Origin: Falsarthrobacter nasiphocae
GTDB taxonomy: Bacteria > Actinomycetota > Actinomycetes > Actinomycetales > Micrococcaceae
Reading direction: 5' to 3'
Assembly: GCF_031456275.1 (NCBI RefSeq)
Contig: NZ_JAVDUI010000001.1
Span: forward strand, 248,001 to 312,000
Length of the DNA stretch: 64,000 bases
Of the stretch, positions 17,102-29,600 are shown one piece after another (within the stretch, counting starts at the first letter, position 1; each line of letters begins with the position of its first letter). Below the pieces are notes generated by a model. The model was not told where the DNA came from and searched no databases. It saw only the letters and a list, made by a program, of their open reading frames with translations. The translations under genes and the position numbers were made by a program.

Positions 17102-17992
17102 ATGTCCCACAATCTCCCCGCCGCTCCTGACACCGCACCCCTCGGGGCGCTGACGCCTGGCCGGGTGGAGCCCATGCTCCCCGTGCCCGCCGCCATCACC
17201 CGCCCCGAGTACGTGGGCCGGGACACCGCCGCCGAGGGCAACGACTCCAACATGTACACGCCCGAGGAGATCGAGCGGGTCCGGGCCGCCGGCCGCGTCG
17301 CCGCCCGCGCCATGCGTGAGGCCATGGCCGCCGCCGTCCCCGGCGCCACGACCGCCGAGGTGGACCGCGTGGCCCACGAGTACATGCTGGACCACAACGC
17401 CTACCCCTCGACACTCGGGTACAAGGGCTACCCCAAATCGTGCTGCACATCCCTCAACGAGGTCATCTGCCACGGCATCCCCGACTCGACCGTGCTCGAG
17501 GAGGGGGACATCCTCAACATCGACGTCACCGCCTACCTCGACGGCATGCACGGGGACACAAACGCGATGGTCATCGTCGGCGAGACCGACGAGGAGTCCC
17601 GCCTGCTCGTCGAGCGGACCGAGACCGCCCTCAACCGCGCGATCAAGGCCGTCGCGCCGGGGCGAGAGATCAACGTCATCGGCCGCGTCATCGAGACGTA
17701 CGCCCGCCGCTTCGGCTACGGCGTGGTCCGGGACTTCACCGGGCACGGCGTGGGGCGCGAGTTCCACTCGGGCCTGATCGTCCCCCACTACGACGCTGCC
17801 CCCGCGTACTCCACCGTCATGAAGCCGGGCATGATCTTCACCATCGAGCCCATGCTCACCCTGGGTACCATCGAGTGGGACATGTGGGCGGACGACTGGA
17901 CGGTCGTCACCCGCGACCGCAAGCGAACCGCCCAGTTCGAGCACACCCTCGTTGTCACCGAAGACGGCGCAGACATCCTCACCCTCCCCTGA
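17102..17992 (+). CDS. map: Type I methionine aminopeptidase
   Basis: Removes N-terminal Met from nascent proteins. 296 aa, with the ~45-residue N-terminal extension containing a Pro-rich stretch typical of actinobacterial MapB forms. Metal ligands are visible in [20 protein letters not shown] (two Asp), [11 protein letters not shown] (His), FTIEPM (Glu) and [12 protein letters not shown] (Glu). TAGACT at 17088-17093 lies 8 bases before the ATG, consistent with leaderless or very short-leader transcription; GAGGGA could also act as a weak ribosome binding site. Confidence 0.96.
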   Translation: MSHNLPAAPDTAPLGALTPGRVEPMLPVPAAITRPEYVGRDTAAEGNDSNMYTPEEIERVRAAGRVAARAMREAMAAAVPGATTAEVDRVAHEYMLDHNAYPSTLGYKGYPKSCCTSLNEVICHGIPDSTVLEEGDILNIDVTAYLDGMHGDTNAMVIVGETDEESRLLVERTETALNRAIKAVAPGREINVIGRVIETYARRFGYGVVRDFTGHGVGREFHSGLIVPHYDAAPAYSTVMKPGMIFTIEPMLTLGTIEWDMWADDWTVVTRDRKRTAQFEHTLVVTEDGADILTLP

Positions 17993-18035
17993 ACGGCGCC
18001 CCACCGCGGGACCTCCACGAAAGCGACATCGGCTT

Positions 18036-18866
18036 ATGAGCAAGGACACCAGCACGAAGCACCCGCGTCTCGCCATCGGCGTCGACATCGGCGGCACCGG
18101 CATGAAGGGCGGCATTGTCGACCTCAAGAAGGGCAAGCTCGTGGGCGAGCGCTTCCGGATTCCGACGCCGCAGCCGGCCACGCCTGAGGCTGTCGCCGAG
18201 GTTCTGGGCCAGATTGTGGCGGAGCTGGACTCCCGGGGCGAGGACCTCGACCCCAACACGCCCGTCGGCGTCTGCTTCCCCGCCATCATCAAGAACGGCG
18301 TGGCGCTGTCCGCCGCGAACATCGACAAGTCCTGGATCGGGACCGACGTCGACGCGCTCTTCACGAAGCAGCTGGGCCGCGAGGTCTCTGTGTTCAACGA
18401 CGCTGACGCGGCGGGCGTCGCCGAGGCTGCGTACGGCGCGGGCGTCGGCGTCTCCGGCACGGTTCTCGTCATCACGCTCGGCACGGGCATCGGCTCGGCC
18501 TTCATCCACAACGGCGTCCTCGTCCCGAACGCCGAGCTCGGCCACCTGGAGATCGACGGCCACGACGCCGAGACGCAGGCCTCCGCCGCGGCGCGGGAGC
18601 GAATCGACATGCCGTTCCGCGAGTACGCCGAGACCCGCCTCCAGCGGTACTTCTCCCACGTGGAGTTCCTCTTCTCCCCTGAGCTGTTCATCGTGGGCGG
18701 CGGGATCTCGAAGCGGGCGGACGAGTTCCTCCCGTACCTGTCGCTGCGCACCCCGATCAAGCCCGCCCAGCTGAAGAACAACGCCGGCATCGTGGGCGCC
18801 GCGCTCCAGTCCAACCGGGTCTCCGATCAGGTGACGCCCGTGGAGCCGAAGTCCAAGAAGAAGTAG
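18036..18866 (+). CDS. ppgK: Polyphosphate glucokinase
   Basis: ROK-family kinase that phosphorylates glucose with polyphosphate or ATP. 276 aa from ATG 18036. N-terminal AIGVDIGGTGMKGGIVD (phosphate loop), FNDADAAGVAEAAYG (catalytic Asp), TLGTGIGSAF (adenosine site) and NAELGHLEIDG, the last two as in PpgK rather than the zinc-type ROK kinases. It lacks the CxCGxxGC zinc motif that the second ROK glucokinase at 58195 has. 43 bases downstream of map. Confidence 0.93.
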   Translation: MSKDTSTKHPRLAIGVDIGGTGMKGGIVDLKKGKLVGERFRIPTPQPATPEAVAEVLGQIVAELDSRGEDLDPNTPVGVCFPAIIKNGVALSAANIDKSWIGTDVDALFTKQLGREVSVFNDADAAGVAEAAYGAGVGVSGTVLVITLGTGIGSAFIHNGVLVPNAELGHLEIDGHDAETQASAAARERIDMPFREYAETRLQRYFSHVEFLFSPELFIVGGGISKRADEFLPYLSLRTPIKPAQLKNNAGIVGAALQSNRVSDQVTPVEPKSKKK

Positions 18867-18963
18867 GACGCCCCGCTGCCGAACGCCGGCAGGTTGGATA
18901 GAACCCCATCATCTTTGACCCGATTCCTCCGCGGAGTCTGGGCTCGACGATGGCGGGGTTCGT

Positions 18964-19611
18964 TCATTCGTGAGGTGGTTCGGCGGCAGACGCGGGGTAC
19001 GTCGCCAGCGCGCGGCGTGACGCTGCGGCGCGGCTCAAGATCATCTCGCTCTCCCGAAGGACGGCCCGCTCGGCCTCCTCGCCGGAGATGGAGCCCATGT
19101 GCAGGCTGATGGCCAGACCGTCCACGAAGCACATCAGCCGAAGCGCCTCCTCGGACGCCGTCGCCTCATCGAGTGGAGCGTCCCCCCAGAGGCGCGCGAC
19201 AACGACGCTGCACAGGTGCCGAAGCCCCTCCGCGGCCGACTCCCGGACGGTCTCCAAAGCGGGCGTGCGGGACGCCTCCGCGACGAGGGTCAGATAGAGC
19301 TCCATGTCGACCCGCGTGTCGGGCGTCAGAGGGAGCACGTGTCGCAGTACAGCGAAGACGTTCTCCTGCGGCGTCCCGTCGAGGCGCTCAGCACGGATGC
19401 GTTCACCGGCCCGCTCCTTCATGAGGTCCGAGGCATATCGGAGCAGATCAGTGCGGGACGGGAAGACGTGCCGCAGACTGCCGACCGCCACCCCGGCTGC
19501 CGCTGCAACGGAGCGAACGCTCACCGCCTGGACGCCCTCCTCACGGGCCACGGCCCAGACGGCTTCCGCCAGAGTCCTGCGGCGCTCGTCGAGGTCGATG
19601 GTCCGGGGCAT
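18964..19611 (-). CDS. TetR/AcrR family transcriptional regulator
   Basis: 215 aa. N-terminal helix-turn-helix with RSVAAAAGVAVGSLRHVFPSRTDLL (read as AAAAGVAVGSLRHVFPS), followed by a divergent ligand domain. Divergent from the membrane protein gene at 19719, with two matching palindromes in between, so it most likely represses that gene and itself. TATTCT six bases before ATG 19611 fits a leaderless -10. Ligand unknown. Confidence 0.9.
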   Translation of the reverse strand: MPRTIDLDERRRTLAEAVWAVAREEGVQAVSVRSVAAAAGVAVGSLRHVFPSRTDLLRYASDLMKERAGERIRAERLDGTPQENVFAVLRHVLPLTPDTRVDMELYLTLVAEASRTPALETVRESAAEGLRHLCSVVVARLWGDAPLDEATASEEALRLMCFVDGLAISLHMGSISGEEAERAVLRESEMILSRAAASRRALATYPASAAEPPHE

Positions 19612-19648
19612 GTGTCCAGAATACTGCGAAAAATGGCCTCACCATGAT

Positions 19649-19665
19649 CTAGCACAGTGTGCTAG
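19649..19665. promoter_or_regulatory. TetR operator 1, perfect palindrome
   Basis: CTAGCACAGTGTGCTAG, 8-base arms around one central G, in the divergent tetR/membrane-protein intergenic region. Confidence 0.7.
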
Positions 19666-19674
19666 CGTGACGTT

Positions 19675-19691
19675 CTAGCACGGTGTATCAC
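19675..19691. promoter_or_regulatory. TetR operator 2, degenerate copy
   Basis: CTAGCACGGTGTATCAC, matching operator 1 in 12 of 17 positions with its left half intact; 26 bases from operator 1 and 28 bases before the membrane protein start. Confidence 0.55.
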
Positions 19692-19718
19692 TTTCTCGAC
19701 GCGACCAAGGAGCCCCCC

Positions 19719-20273
19719 ATGATCATCGCCACCATCGTCGCCTGCGAGATCCTCTTCTGGGTGTTTCTCCTTGGCGGACTGGCCGCGAGGTACTGGCTTC
19801 GCCTCAAGCGGCTCAGTGTCTGGATCCTGGCCTGCGCTCCCCTCGCCGACCTCGTACTTCTGGCCGTGACCGCCATCGACATGCGAAGGGGCGCCACTCC
19901 GGGCCTCACGCACGCGCTCGCCGCCATCTACATCGGGTTCTCCGTCTCCTGGGGGCACCGGCTGATCGCGAAGCTCGACAACGCGTGGGCGGTCAAGTAC
20001 GCAGGGGCCGCGCGGGCGCCGAAGCTGTACGGGCGGGATGAGACTGTCCGGGTGTTCAAGGACTTCGGCCTCGTCGTCGCAGGCGCTGCCGTCACGTCCG
20101 GTCTCGTCTGGGCGCTTGAACGCATGGCCTTGCCGGGCGTCGACACCTCGGGCCTCACCCAGGCCTATGGATGGATGCAGCGAGCCGTCGTCATCAGTCT
20201 CATCATTGCCGCGACGTACCTCATCTGGCCCAACGAGGCGCCCGAGGACAAGACTGGCACCCCACCCACGTAG
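19719..20273 (+). CDS. Conserved membrane protein, TetR-linked
   Basis: 184 aa from ATG 19719, set by AAGGAG at 19707-19712; a GTG at 19683 lies inside operator 2 and is rejected. About five hydrophobic segments: IIATIVACEILFWVFLLGGLA, VWILACAPLADLVLLAVTA, HALAAIYIGFSVSWG, LVVAGAAVTSGLVWAL and AVVISLIIAATYLIW. The family is common in actinobacteria and Bacilli as a hypothetical membrane protein next to a TetR gene. No catalytic motif is visible. Probably the target of the adjacent regulator. Confidence 0.8.
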   Translation: MIIATIVACEILFWVFLLGGLAARYWLRLKRLSVWILACAPLADLVLLAVTAIDMRRGATPGLTHALAAIYIGFSVSWGHRLIAKLDNAWAVKYAGAARAPKLYGRDETVRVFKDFGLVVAGAAVTSGLVWALERMALPGVDTSGLTQAYGWMQRAVVISLIIAATYLIWPNEAPEDKTGTPPT

Positions 20274-20306
20274 GTCTCAGTGGCAAAAAGGGGCCGGCAT
20301 GAATGC

Positions 20307-20352
20307 GGCCTGGCGCCCTATGGGGCTTCCCCTCCCCACTGGCCGCCAGGCC
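20307..20352. terminator. Branched hairpin between membrane protein gene and nrdR
   Basis: Perfect 9-base arms GGCCTGGCG (20307-20315) and CGCCAGGCC (20344-20352) enclose a smaller GGGG-CTT-CCCC hairpin. It lies between convergent genes; no T-run. Confidence 0.45.
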
Positions 20353-20477
20353 TGACAGAATAATGCACCACGGATGTCAGCGGCGTCAAGATCGCGCAGG
20401 GGTCCCGTCCCCCGTCCGCTCGGTGTCAGCGAACCGCGCGTGCACGAGCCACCGCCCGCACCTGCGCCCCTTCTGCT

Positions 20478-20975
20478 TCAGCGGGCCGTGAGCGGGCGCT
20501 GCTCCCCCTCGGGCGGGAGGTCCTTGGGGCCCGGCTGCGCGCGCAGATCCGCGATGGCCGCCTCGAAGTCCTCGAGAGACTCGAAGCCCTGATACACGCT
20601 GGCGAATCTCAGGAACGCCACCTGGTCCAGCCGCCGCAAGGGGGCCAGAATCGCCAGCCCCACCTCATTCGCGTCGACCTCGGCCACGCCCTTGGCCCGA
20701 ATCGTCTCCTCGACCTCCTGGGCGATCTTGCTCAGGTCATCCTCGGAGACGGGCCGACCCTGGCAGGCCTTGCCCACACCGGACATGACCTTCGTGCGGG
20801 AGAACGGCTCGGCCACGCCTGAGCGCTTGATGACAGAGAGGCTCGTCGTCTCCACCGTGGTGAAACGCCGGTGGCACGCAGGGCAGAGCCGGCGGCGCCG
20901 GATGGCCGTGCCGTCCTCGACAAGTCGGGAGTCCACGACGCGAGAGTCCTCGTTGCGGCAGTACGGGCAGTACAT
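20478..20975 (-). CDS. nrdR: Transcriptional repressor NrdR
   Basis: ATP/dATP-sensing repressor of ribonucleotide reductase genes. 165 aa. N-terminal zinc ribbon Cys3, Cys6, Cys31, Cys34 (MYCPYC and [10 protein letters not shown]), then an ATP-cone domain ([14 protein letters not shown]). Its ATG overlaps the hisD stop by one base, so it is last in a hisD-nrdR operon. No NrdR box or nrd gene is visible in the window. Confidence 0.96.
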   Translation of the reverse strand: MYCPYCRNEDSRVVDSRLVEDGTAIRRRRLCPACHRRFTTVETTSLSVIKRSGVAEPFSRTKVMSGVGKACQGRPVSEDDLSKIAQEVEETIRAKGVAEVDANEVGLAILAPLRRLDQVAFLRFASVYQGFESLEDFEAAIADLRAQPGPKDLPPEGEQRPLTAR

Positions 20976-22330
20976 CAGCGGGCGTCCTCGTCTCGGAAGC
21001 GGATGTCGACGGCATCGCCATGCGCAGGAAGGTCCTCCGCGTCCGCCAAAGCGCGAATGTGCGGGGCGACGGCGGCCAGGCCTGCCTCGGGGTACTCGAT
21101 GACCTGGACGAGCTTCATGAAGCTCAGCACGTTGAGGCCGGACGCCCGGCGGGCCGTCCCCGACGTGGGCAGGACGTGGTTGGAGCCCGCAGCGTAGTCG
21201 CCCAGGCTGACGGGCGAGAACGGCCCCACGAACACGGCCCCCGCGTGGCGCACCCGCGCGGCCACCGCCGCGGCGTCCCGCGTGTGGATCTCGAGGTGCT
21301 CAGCCGCGTAGGCGTCCGCCACCTCAAGGGCATGGTCCACGTCCCTCACGAGGATGATGCCGGACTGCGGCCCGGCCAGCGCCTCCCCCACGCGGGCCCG
21401 GTGCCTCGTCTGCTCCACGGCGCGTGCGAGGGCGGCCTCGACGTCGTCGGCCAACGCCAGGGAGTCCGTGATGAGGACGCTTCCGGCGCGCGGATCGTGC
21501 TCCGCCTGGGAGACCAGGTCAGCCGCGACGAAGCGCGCGTCAGCCGTCTCGTCCGCGACGATGGCGATCTCGGTGGGGCCGGCCTCAGCATCGATCCCGA
21601 CGACGCCCCGCACGAGCCCCTTGGCCGTGGCCACGAAGACGTTGCCCGGGCCCGTGATGACGTCCACGGGCGCGATGGCGGCCTGCCCCTCGTGCGCCGA
21701 CACGCCGTAGGCCAGCGCCGCGACGGCCTGGGCGCCGCCCACGGCCAGAACCTCAGTGACCCCGAGCAGCTCCGCAGCCGCGAGGATCGTCGGGTGCGGC
21801 AGCCCGCCGAACTCGGCCTGCGGGGGCGTGGCCAGCGCGATCGAGCCGACGCCCGCCGCCTGCGCCGGCACAACGTTCATGATGACCGAGGACGGGTACA
21901 CCGCGAGCCCGCCCGGCACGTACACGCCCACTCGGTCCACGGGAGTGTAGCGGGCCGTCACGCGGGCCCCACCGGGGTACTCCACGGAGGCCTCGCCCGG
22001 CGTCATGGCGGCGGCAAACTCCCGCGCGCGGGAGATCGACTCCTCCAGGGCCGCCCTCACCCGCGGGTCCAGGCCCGCCAGGGCGGCCTCGCGGTCCGCT
22101 GCGGGGACGAGGACGTGCGGGGGCGCCCCGCCGTCGAACTTGTCCGCCAACTCCGCCAGCGCGAGGTGACCGCGCGAGCGAACGTCCGCGATGACAGCCT
22201 CGACAGCACCCCGCACGTCGGGAAGGTCCTCCCCGAGGCGCGGCATGAGCTCGCGCAGGTCCGACCCGTGCGCGGCGCTCTCGCGCAGGTCGAGGCGGCG
22301 AAGAGGTGCGGCGGTCTGGTCGTCAGGCAT
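20975..22330 (-). CDS. hisD: Histidinol dehydrogenase
   Basis: Last two oxidations of histidine synthesis, NAD+- and zinc-dependent. 451 aa. Family signature around [19 protein letters not shown] and [14 protein letters not shown], with the catalytic Glu-His pair in [10 protein letters not shown] and the zinc His in the same region. No other his gene follows here; nrdR is downstream and dnaE upstream. Transcription is probably leaderless (TAGACT seven bases before the ATG). Confidence 0.95.
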   Translation of the reverse strand: MPDDQTAAPLRRLDLRESAAHGSDLRELMPRLGEDLPDVRGAVEAVIADVRSRGHLALAELADKFDGGAPPHVLVPAADREAALAGLDPRVRAALEESISRAREFAAAMTPGEASVEYPGGARVTARYTPVDRVGVYVPGGLAVYPSSVIMNVVPAQAAGVGSIALATPPQAEFGGLPHPTILAAAELLGVTEVLAVGGAQAVAALAYGVSAHEGQAAIAPVDVITGPGNVFVATAKGLVRGVVGIDAEAGPTEIAIVADETADARFVAADLVSQAEHDPRAGSVLITDSLALADDVEAALARAVEQTRHRARVGEALAGPQSGIILVRDVDHALEVADAYAAEHLEIHTRDAAAVAARVRHAGAVFVGPFSPVSLGDYAAGSNHVLPTSGTARRASGLNVLSFMKLVQVIEYPEAGLAAVAPHIRALADAEDLPAHGDAVDIRFRDEDAR

Positions 22331-22337
22331 GATCCCC

Positions 22338-22343
22338 AGTCTA
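22338..22343 (-). promoter_or_regulatory. hisD -10 element, leaderless spacing
   Basis: TAGACT on the minus strand, 7 bases before the hisD ATG at 22330; the intervening GGGGATC is not a ribosome binding site at usable spacing. Confidence 0.45.
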
Positions 22344-22371
22344 GTTGGCGCGCGGAATCACGCCACGCGCC

Positions 22372-25914
<3,543 letters not shown>

Positions 25915-26086
25915 CCGTCCATCCTAGTCCGCCGGTGCCGAGCGCCGCCTCGGCCCGCCGCACCCGGGCCCCGGGCTGGCCTTTCCCAGGCGTGTTCCCC
26001 GTCCCGTTGCGCGGCGAGTTTCAACCACAGAACCGCGCCCAGGCGTGCGGAAATCGCCCCGCAACGAGGAGAGAAGGAGAACTGGG

Positions 26087-27040
26087 TCAGCCGAGAGGGA
26101 CGTCCCCCCGGACGTGCCGCAGCGCGTACTCGAGGTCCTGCGGGTAGGGGCTCGTCACGCTGATGCGCTCCCCCGTGACAGGGTGCTCGAAGCCGAGCCG
26201 GTGCGCGTGGAGCCACTGCCGGGTCAGCCCAAGCTCCGCGGCCAGGGCCGGGTCCGCCCCGTACATGAGGTCGCCCGCGCAGGGATGCTTGAGGGCCGAG
26301 AAGTGGACGCGGATCTGGTGGGTCCGCCCCGTCTCGAGGTGGATCTCCAGCAGGGACGCCGGCCCGAAGGCCTCAATGACCTCGTAGTGCGTGACCGAGT
26401 CCCGGCCGCCCTCGATGACCGCGAACTTCCACTCGTGCCCCGGGTGGCGGCCGATGGGGGCGGCGATGGTCCCCGTGAGCGGGTCCGGCAGGCCCTGGAC
26501 GAGCGCGTGGTAGACCTTGTCCACCGTCCGCTCCTTGAACGCGGCCTTGAGCCCCGTGTACGCCCGCTCGGTCTTCGCGACGACCATGGCCCCGGACGTC
26601 CCCACGTCGAGCCGGTGGACGATGCCCGCGCGCTCCTGCGCGCCCGACGTCGAAATCCGGTACCCAGCCCCAGCCAGCGCGCCGACGACCGTGGAGCCCC
26701 GCCACCCCGGACTCGGGTGGGCGGCCACGCCCACGGGCTTGTCCACGACCACCAGGTCATCGTCATCGTAGAGAATCCCGAACCCGTCCACGACCTCCGG
26801 GCGCACCAGCACGGACTCGTCCACCGGGATGTCGACGACGACGCGGGCCCCCGCGGCGACTTTCGCGGACGCGCGGCCCACGGGCTGGTCTTCGCAGCGG
26901 ACGCGCCCCTCCTCGATCCAGCGCGACACGAGCGAGCGCGACGTGGCGAGGGCACGGGCGAGGACGGCGTCGATGCGACCGGCCTCGCCGAGGACGACCT
27001 CGCGCAGGCCGGGCTCGGGGTAGGTCTCAGCGGCGGTCAT
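26087..27040 (-). CDS. rluD: RluA/RluD family 23S rRNA pseudouridine synthase
   Basis: 317 aa from ATG 27040. N-terminal S4 RNA-binding domain ([20 protein letters not shown]), then the synthase domain with catalytic [16 protein letters not shown] (Asp), and [19 protein letters not shown]. The ATG overlaps the lspA stop (ATGA), the common lspA-rluD arrangement. A longer frame upstream is shadow of lspA. Which uridines it modifies is not determinable. Confidence 0.94.
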   Translation of the reverse strand: MTAAETYPEPGLREVVLGEAGRIDAVLARALATSRSLVSRWIEEGRVRCEDQPVGRASAKVAAGARVVVDIPVDESVLVRPEVVDGFGILYDDDDLVVVDKPVGVAAHPSPGWRGSTVVGALAGAGYRISTSGAQERAGIVHRLDVGTSGAMVVAKTERAYTGLKAAFKERTVDKVYHALVQGLPDPLTGTIAAPIGRHPGHEWKFAVIEGGRDSVTHYEVIEAFGPASLLEIHLETGRTHQIRVHFSALKHPCAGDLMYGADPALAAELGLTRQWLHAHRLGFEHPVTGERISVTSPYPQDLEYALRHVRGDVPLG

Positions 27041-27660
27041 CGGGACTCCTCCGTGGCAGTCGGGGCGGCGTGCCGGGCGGATGGCATGGACGGCGTGCGG
27101 TCTGCCGCATCCCCGCCGCGCGAGGGCCACGGGTCGATCCCCCGCAGAAGGAGGAGCACCGCGAGGGCCACGCCGACGCTCACGGCCGAGTCGGCAATGT
27201 TGAAGCGCGGGAACGTCCCGACGCCGATGAAGTCCACCACGTGCCCCTCCGCGAACCCGGGCTCGCGAAAGAGGCGGTCCCACAGGTTGCCGAGGGCGCC
27301 GCCCAGGATGAGCCCCGCGGCCAGGGACCAGGCCCGGACGCGCGAGCGGACGGCCACGACAGCCACGATGACCGTCACGGCGGCCGCGAGGACAGTGGCG
27401 ATGACCGTGCTGTTGGCCCCGAGGCTGAACGCCGCGCCAGGGTTCTTGATGAAGTGCCACTGGACGAACGAGCCGATGACGTCGATCCGCTGCCCCACGG
27501 TCATGTGCGTCTCGACGATGCGCTTGACGATCTGGTCGGCAGCGAGGACGAGAACGAGAGGCACGAGCGTGATGAGCGCGAGGGACCGGCGCTCGTTGAG
27601 ACGGGCGCCCCGTGCTGTCGAGGCGGGCGGAGAGTCAGGGTGGTTCGCATGAGATGGCAC
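27037..27660 (-). CDS. lspA: Signal peptidase II (prolipoprotein)
   Basis: Cleaves signal peptides of lipoproteins in the membrane. 207 aa from GTG 27660. Four helices; signatures [26 protein letters not shown] and FNIADSAV hold the two catalytic Asp residues. The Ala/Pro-rich ~25-residue N-terminus and 30-residue C-terminal tail are longer than in E. coli but normal for actinobacteria. TAGAGT (27673-27668, minus strand) seven bases before the GTG suggests a leaderless transcript starting here, separate from divIVA upstream, which ends in a terminator. Confidence 0.93.
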   Translation of the reverse strand: MPSHANHPDSPPASTARGARLNERRSLALITLVPLVLVLAADQIVKRIVETHMTVGQRIDVIGSFVQWHFIKNPGAAFSLGANSTVIATVLAAAVTVIVAVVAVRSRVRAWSLAAGLILGGALGNLWDRLFREPGFAEGHVVDFIGVGTFPRFNIADSAVSVGVALAVLLLLRGIDPWPSRGGDAADRTPSMPSARHAAPTATEESR

Positions 27661-27712
27661 GGCCTCAACTCTATCGGCCGACCCCAGGGAGGGCCGAACG
27701 GCCACGCACGAC

Positions 27713-27746
27713 AAAACGCCCCGACCCCGTTCCCGGGGCCGAGGCG
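27713..27746 (-). terminator. divIVA terminator
   Basis: 13-base stem with two mismatches (27717-27746) around a TTCC loop; on the minus strand it is followed by TTTT (27716-27713). Separates divIVA from lspA. Confidence 0.8.
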
Positions 27747-27781
27747 CTCGGCAGTGCTCGCAGGGCGAGCGGAGGAAAGAC

Positions 27782-28426
27782 TTAGCGCGTCTTCTCGATG
27801 GGGCCCGTCGAGGACAGCTCCTTGAGCTGGGTCTCGATGTAGGCCTTGAGGCGCGAGCGGTAGTCGCGCTCGAACGAGCGCAGCTCGCTGATCTTGGACT
27901 CGAGAACGGACTTGTCGTTGTTGAGCTTGGTGAGGACGGTGTTCCGCTCCTTCTCCAGCTCGGCCAGCGCGGTGGTGCGCTTGGTCTCGAGGTCCTTGGT
28001 CTGGGCGACCCGCTTGGTCTCCAGGTCCGCCAGCGTGGTGGACTTGGTGGTCTCCGCCTCAGAGACGAGGGCCTGAGCCTTGTCCGTGGCCTCCTTGACG
28101 AGGCGAGCCTTCGTGGCCTCGCCCTCAGCCACGAGGTCGTCGTGGACCTGCTGAGCACGCGTCAGGACGGCAGCGGCGCTCTTGCCGGTCTCGGCCGGGG
28201 CGGGCTGCGGCGCGGAAGCGCGGTCTGCGGCGGCGCGCTTGGCGGCCTCCGCGGCGGCGACGGCTTCCTTCCGCTCGGTCTCGAGGCGATCGATCTCGGC
28301 ACGGAGGCGGCGGAACTCAACGACGATCTCGTCGATGAAATCATCCACCTCGTTCGGCTCGTAGCCGCCGATCTCGTCGCTCGTGTTGAACCGCTTGTTG
28401 TCTACATCCTCAGGCGTCAGAGCCAT
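27782..28426 (-). CDS. divIVA: DivIVA/Wag31 polar growth protein
   Basis: Membrane-curvature-sensing coiled-coil scaffold for polar or septal growth. 214 aa: N-terminal DivIVA domain MALTPEDVDNKRFN with GYEPNEVDDFIDEIVVEFRRL, a linker rich in Ala and Pro (about 65-95), and a long heptad region rich in Glu, Lys and Thr (about 96-205). Compared with the usual actinobacterial start (...NKRFQPTKFREGYDQDEVDDFLD) the segment between the conserved parts is divergent. Lies last in the ftsZ-sepF-yggT-divIVA block with its own predicted promoter. Confidence 0.94.
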   Translation of the reverse strand: MALTPEDVDNKRFNTSDEIGGYEPNEVDDFIDEIVVEFRRLRAEIDRLETERKEAVAAAEAAKRAAADRASAPQPAPAETGKSAAAVLTRAQQVHDDLVAEGEATKARLVKEATDKAQALVSEAETTKSTTLADLETKRVAQTKDLETKRTTALAELEKERNTVLTKLNNDKSVLESKISELRSFERDYRSRLKAYIETQLKELSSTGPIEKTR

Positions 28427-28503
28427 TGATGGTCACCTCATTCACGACGTTCACTGTTGACACTAGAGCGAGAGTCCGTCTAGCCGCCCTTAGGGCGCAT
28501 TGA

Positions 28504-28538
28504 GTCTAAATATAGACGGACACTTGTTTGCCATCCAA
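28504..28538 (-). promoter_or_regulatory. Predicted divIVA promoter with inverted repeat
   Basis: Minus strand: TTGGAT (28538-28533), 18-base spacer, TATATT (28514-28509). The -10 lies inside GTCTA-AATA-TAGAC (28504-28517), a perfect 5-base inverted repeat in an AT-rich island. Confidence 0.5.
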
Positions 28539-28544
28539 CTTGTC

Positions 28545-28560
28545 CGCGCGGATCCGCGCG
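28545..28560. repeat. Perfect 16-base palindrome between yggT and divIVA
   Basis: CGCGCGGATCCGCGCG, also readable as CCGCGCGG repeated directly around AT. It may be the yggT terminator stem (no T-run) or a protein site. Confidence 0.5.
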
Positions 28561-28592
28561 GTTGTTGAGGGCACCTTCAATTGACGGGCGGG

Positions 28593-28883
28593 CTACGCGG
28601 GCAGGGGCAGGAAGATGCGCACCGCGTTGACCGCGAAGTACAGGAGCAGGAACCCGAGGTCCAGGGACACACCGCCCAGGCTGAGCGGCGGGACCACGCG
28701 GCGGACCCAGGCCAGCGGCTTGTCCGTCACCGCGTAGACCGCGGACGCGAACACCAGCACAAAGCCCTTGGGGCGCCACCCCGGGGCGAAGCCGACAATG
28801 AAGTCGAGGACGATCCGGCTGAGGAGGGCGTAGCTGAAGAGCGCCAGGACGACATTGAGGATTCCTGTGATGACAAAGAGCAT
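28593..28883 (-). CDS. YggT family membrane protein
   Basis: 96 aa with two hydrophobic helices, LFVITGILNVVLALFSYALL near the N-terminus and LDLGFLLLYFAVNAVRIFL near the C-terminus, and the conserved middle VTDKPLAWVRRVVPPLSLGG. Sits between sepF and divIVA as in most Gram-positives, where it is linked genetically to division and turgor. Starts 5 bases after the sepF stop. Confidence 0.92.
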   Translation of the reverse strand: MLFVITGILNVVLALFSYALLSRIVLDFIVGFAPGWRPKGFVLVFASAVYAVTDKPLAWVRRVVPPLSLGGVSLDLGFLLLYFAVNAVRIFLPLPA

Positions 28884-28888
28884 GGGGG

Positions 28889-29539
28889 TCAGCGCGTCCC
28901 CAGGATGGGCTCGTCGTCCGCAGCGCCGCCGGCCTCGCCCTCAGCCTTGACGTCGATCTCCTCCGGCGTGAGGAGGAAGACCTTGTTCGTCACGCGGCTG
29001 ATGCGCCCGCCGAGACCGAAGACGAGGCCCGCCGAGAAGTCCACGAGCCGCTTGGCCTCGGACTCCTGGATGTCCGTCACGTTCATGATGACGGGGATGC
29101 CCTGGCGGAACGAGTCGCCAATGAGCTTGGCCTCGTTGTAGGACTTGGGGTGGATCGTGGTGATCTGATGCACAGGTGATTCCTCGTCATGGGTGTCGGG
29201 TGAAGGCTTCAGCGGCGTGACCGTGGCCTCCTGTCGGGGCTGCGAGACAGCCTGGGGGCGCCGGCGCGGCGGCTCAGCGGCCACGGACGGGCGGCTCGCC
29301 TCCCGGGGCTCGCTGCGCTCAGGGCGCTCCTGGCGCGCGGGCGGCTCGTGCCGTGCGGGGGCTGCCGCCTGGCGCTCCACGGGCTCGGACCGCTGCTCGA
29401 CGCGCTCGCGCACCGGCTGGGCCGCGGGCTCCTCGAAGCGCTCCGGGCGGGAGCGCGGCTCGGCGCGCTCGTCCTCGTACGCCGACTCGTCGTCCGCGAG
29501 ACCGAGGTAGATCATGGTCTTCTTGATTTTTCCGGTCAT
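28889..29539 (-). CDS. sepF: Cell division protein SepF
   Basis: FtsZ membrane anchor and septum organiser. 216 aa: N-terminal amphipathic/membrane helix region [16 protein letters not shown], a long Arg/Glu/Pro linker (about 22-130), and the SepF core with [20 protein letters not shown] and [20 protein letters not shown], then [11 protein letters not shown]. In actinobacteria SepF substitutes for FtsA/ZipA, neither of which is present here. Confidence 0.95.
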   Translation of the reverse strand: MTGKIKKTMIYLGLADDESAYEDERAEPRSRPERFEEPAAQPVRERVEQRSEPVERQAAAPARHEPPARQERPERSEPREASRPSVAAEPPRRRPQAVSQPRQEATVTPLKPSPDTHDEESPVHQITTIHPKSYNEAKLIGDSFRQGIPVIMNVTDIQESEAKRLVDFSAGLVFGLGGRISRVTNKVFLLTPEEIDVKAEGEAGGAADDEPILGTR

Positions 29540-29600
29540 CGTACTTCCTGTTCCTCACAAGCCGACGAGTGGGCGTCGCACACCTTCAAAGGTAACGGAT

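Noticed and set aside
18901-18961. Hairpin GAACCCC/GGGGTTC after ppgK as a terminator
   Set aside because: Only 7 paired bases with a 47-base loop; too weak to call.
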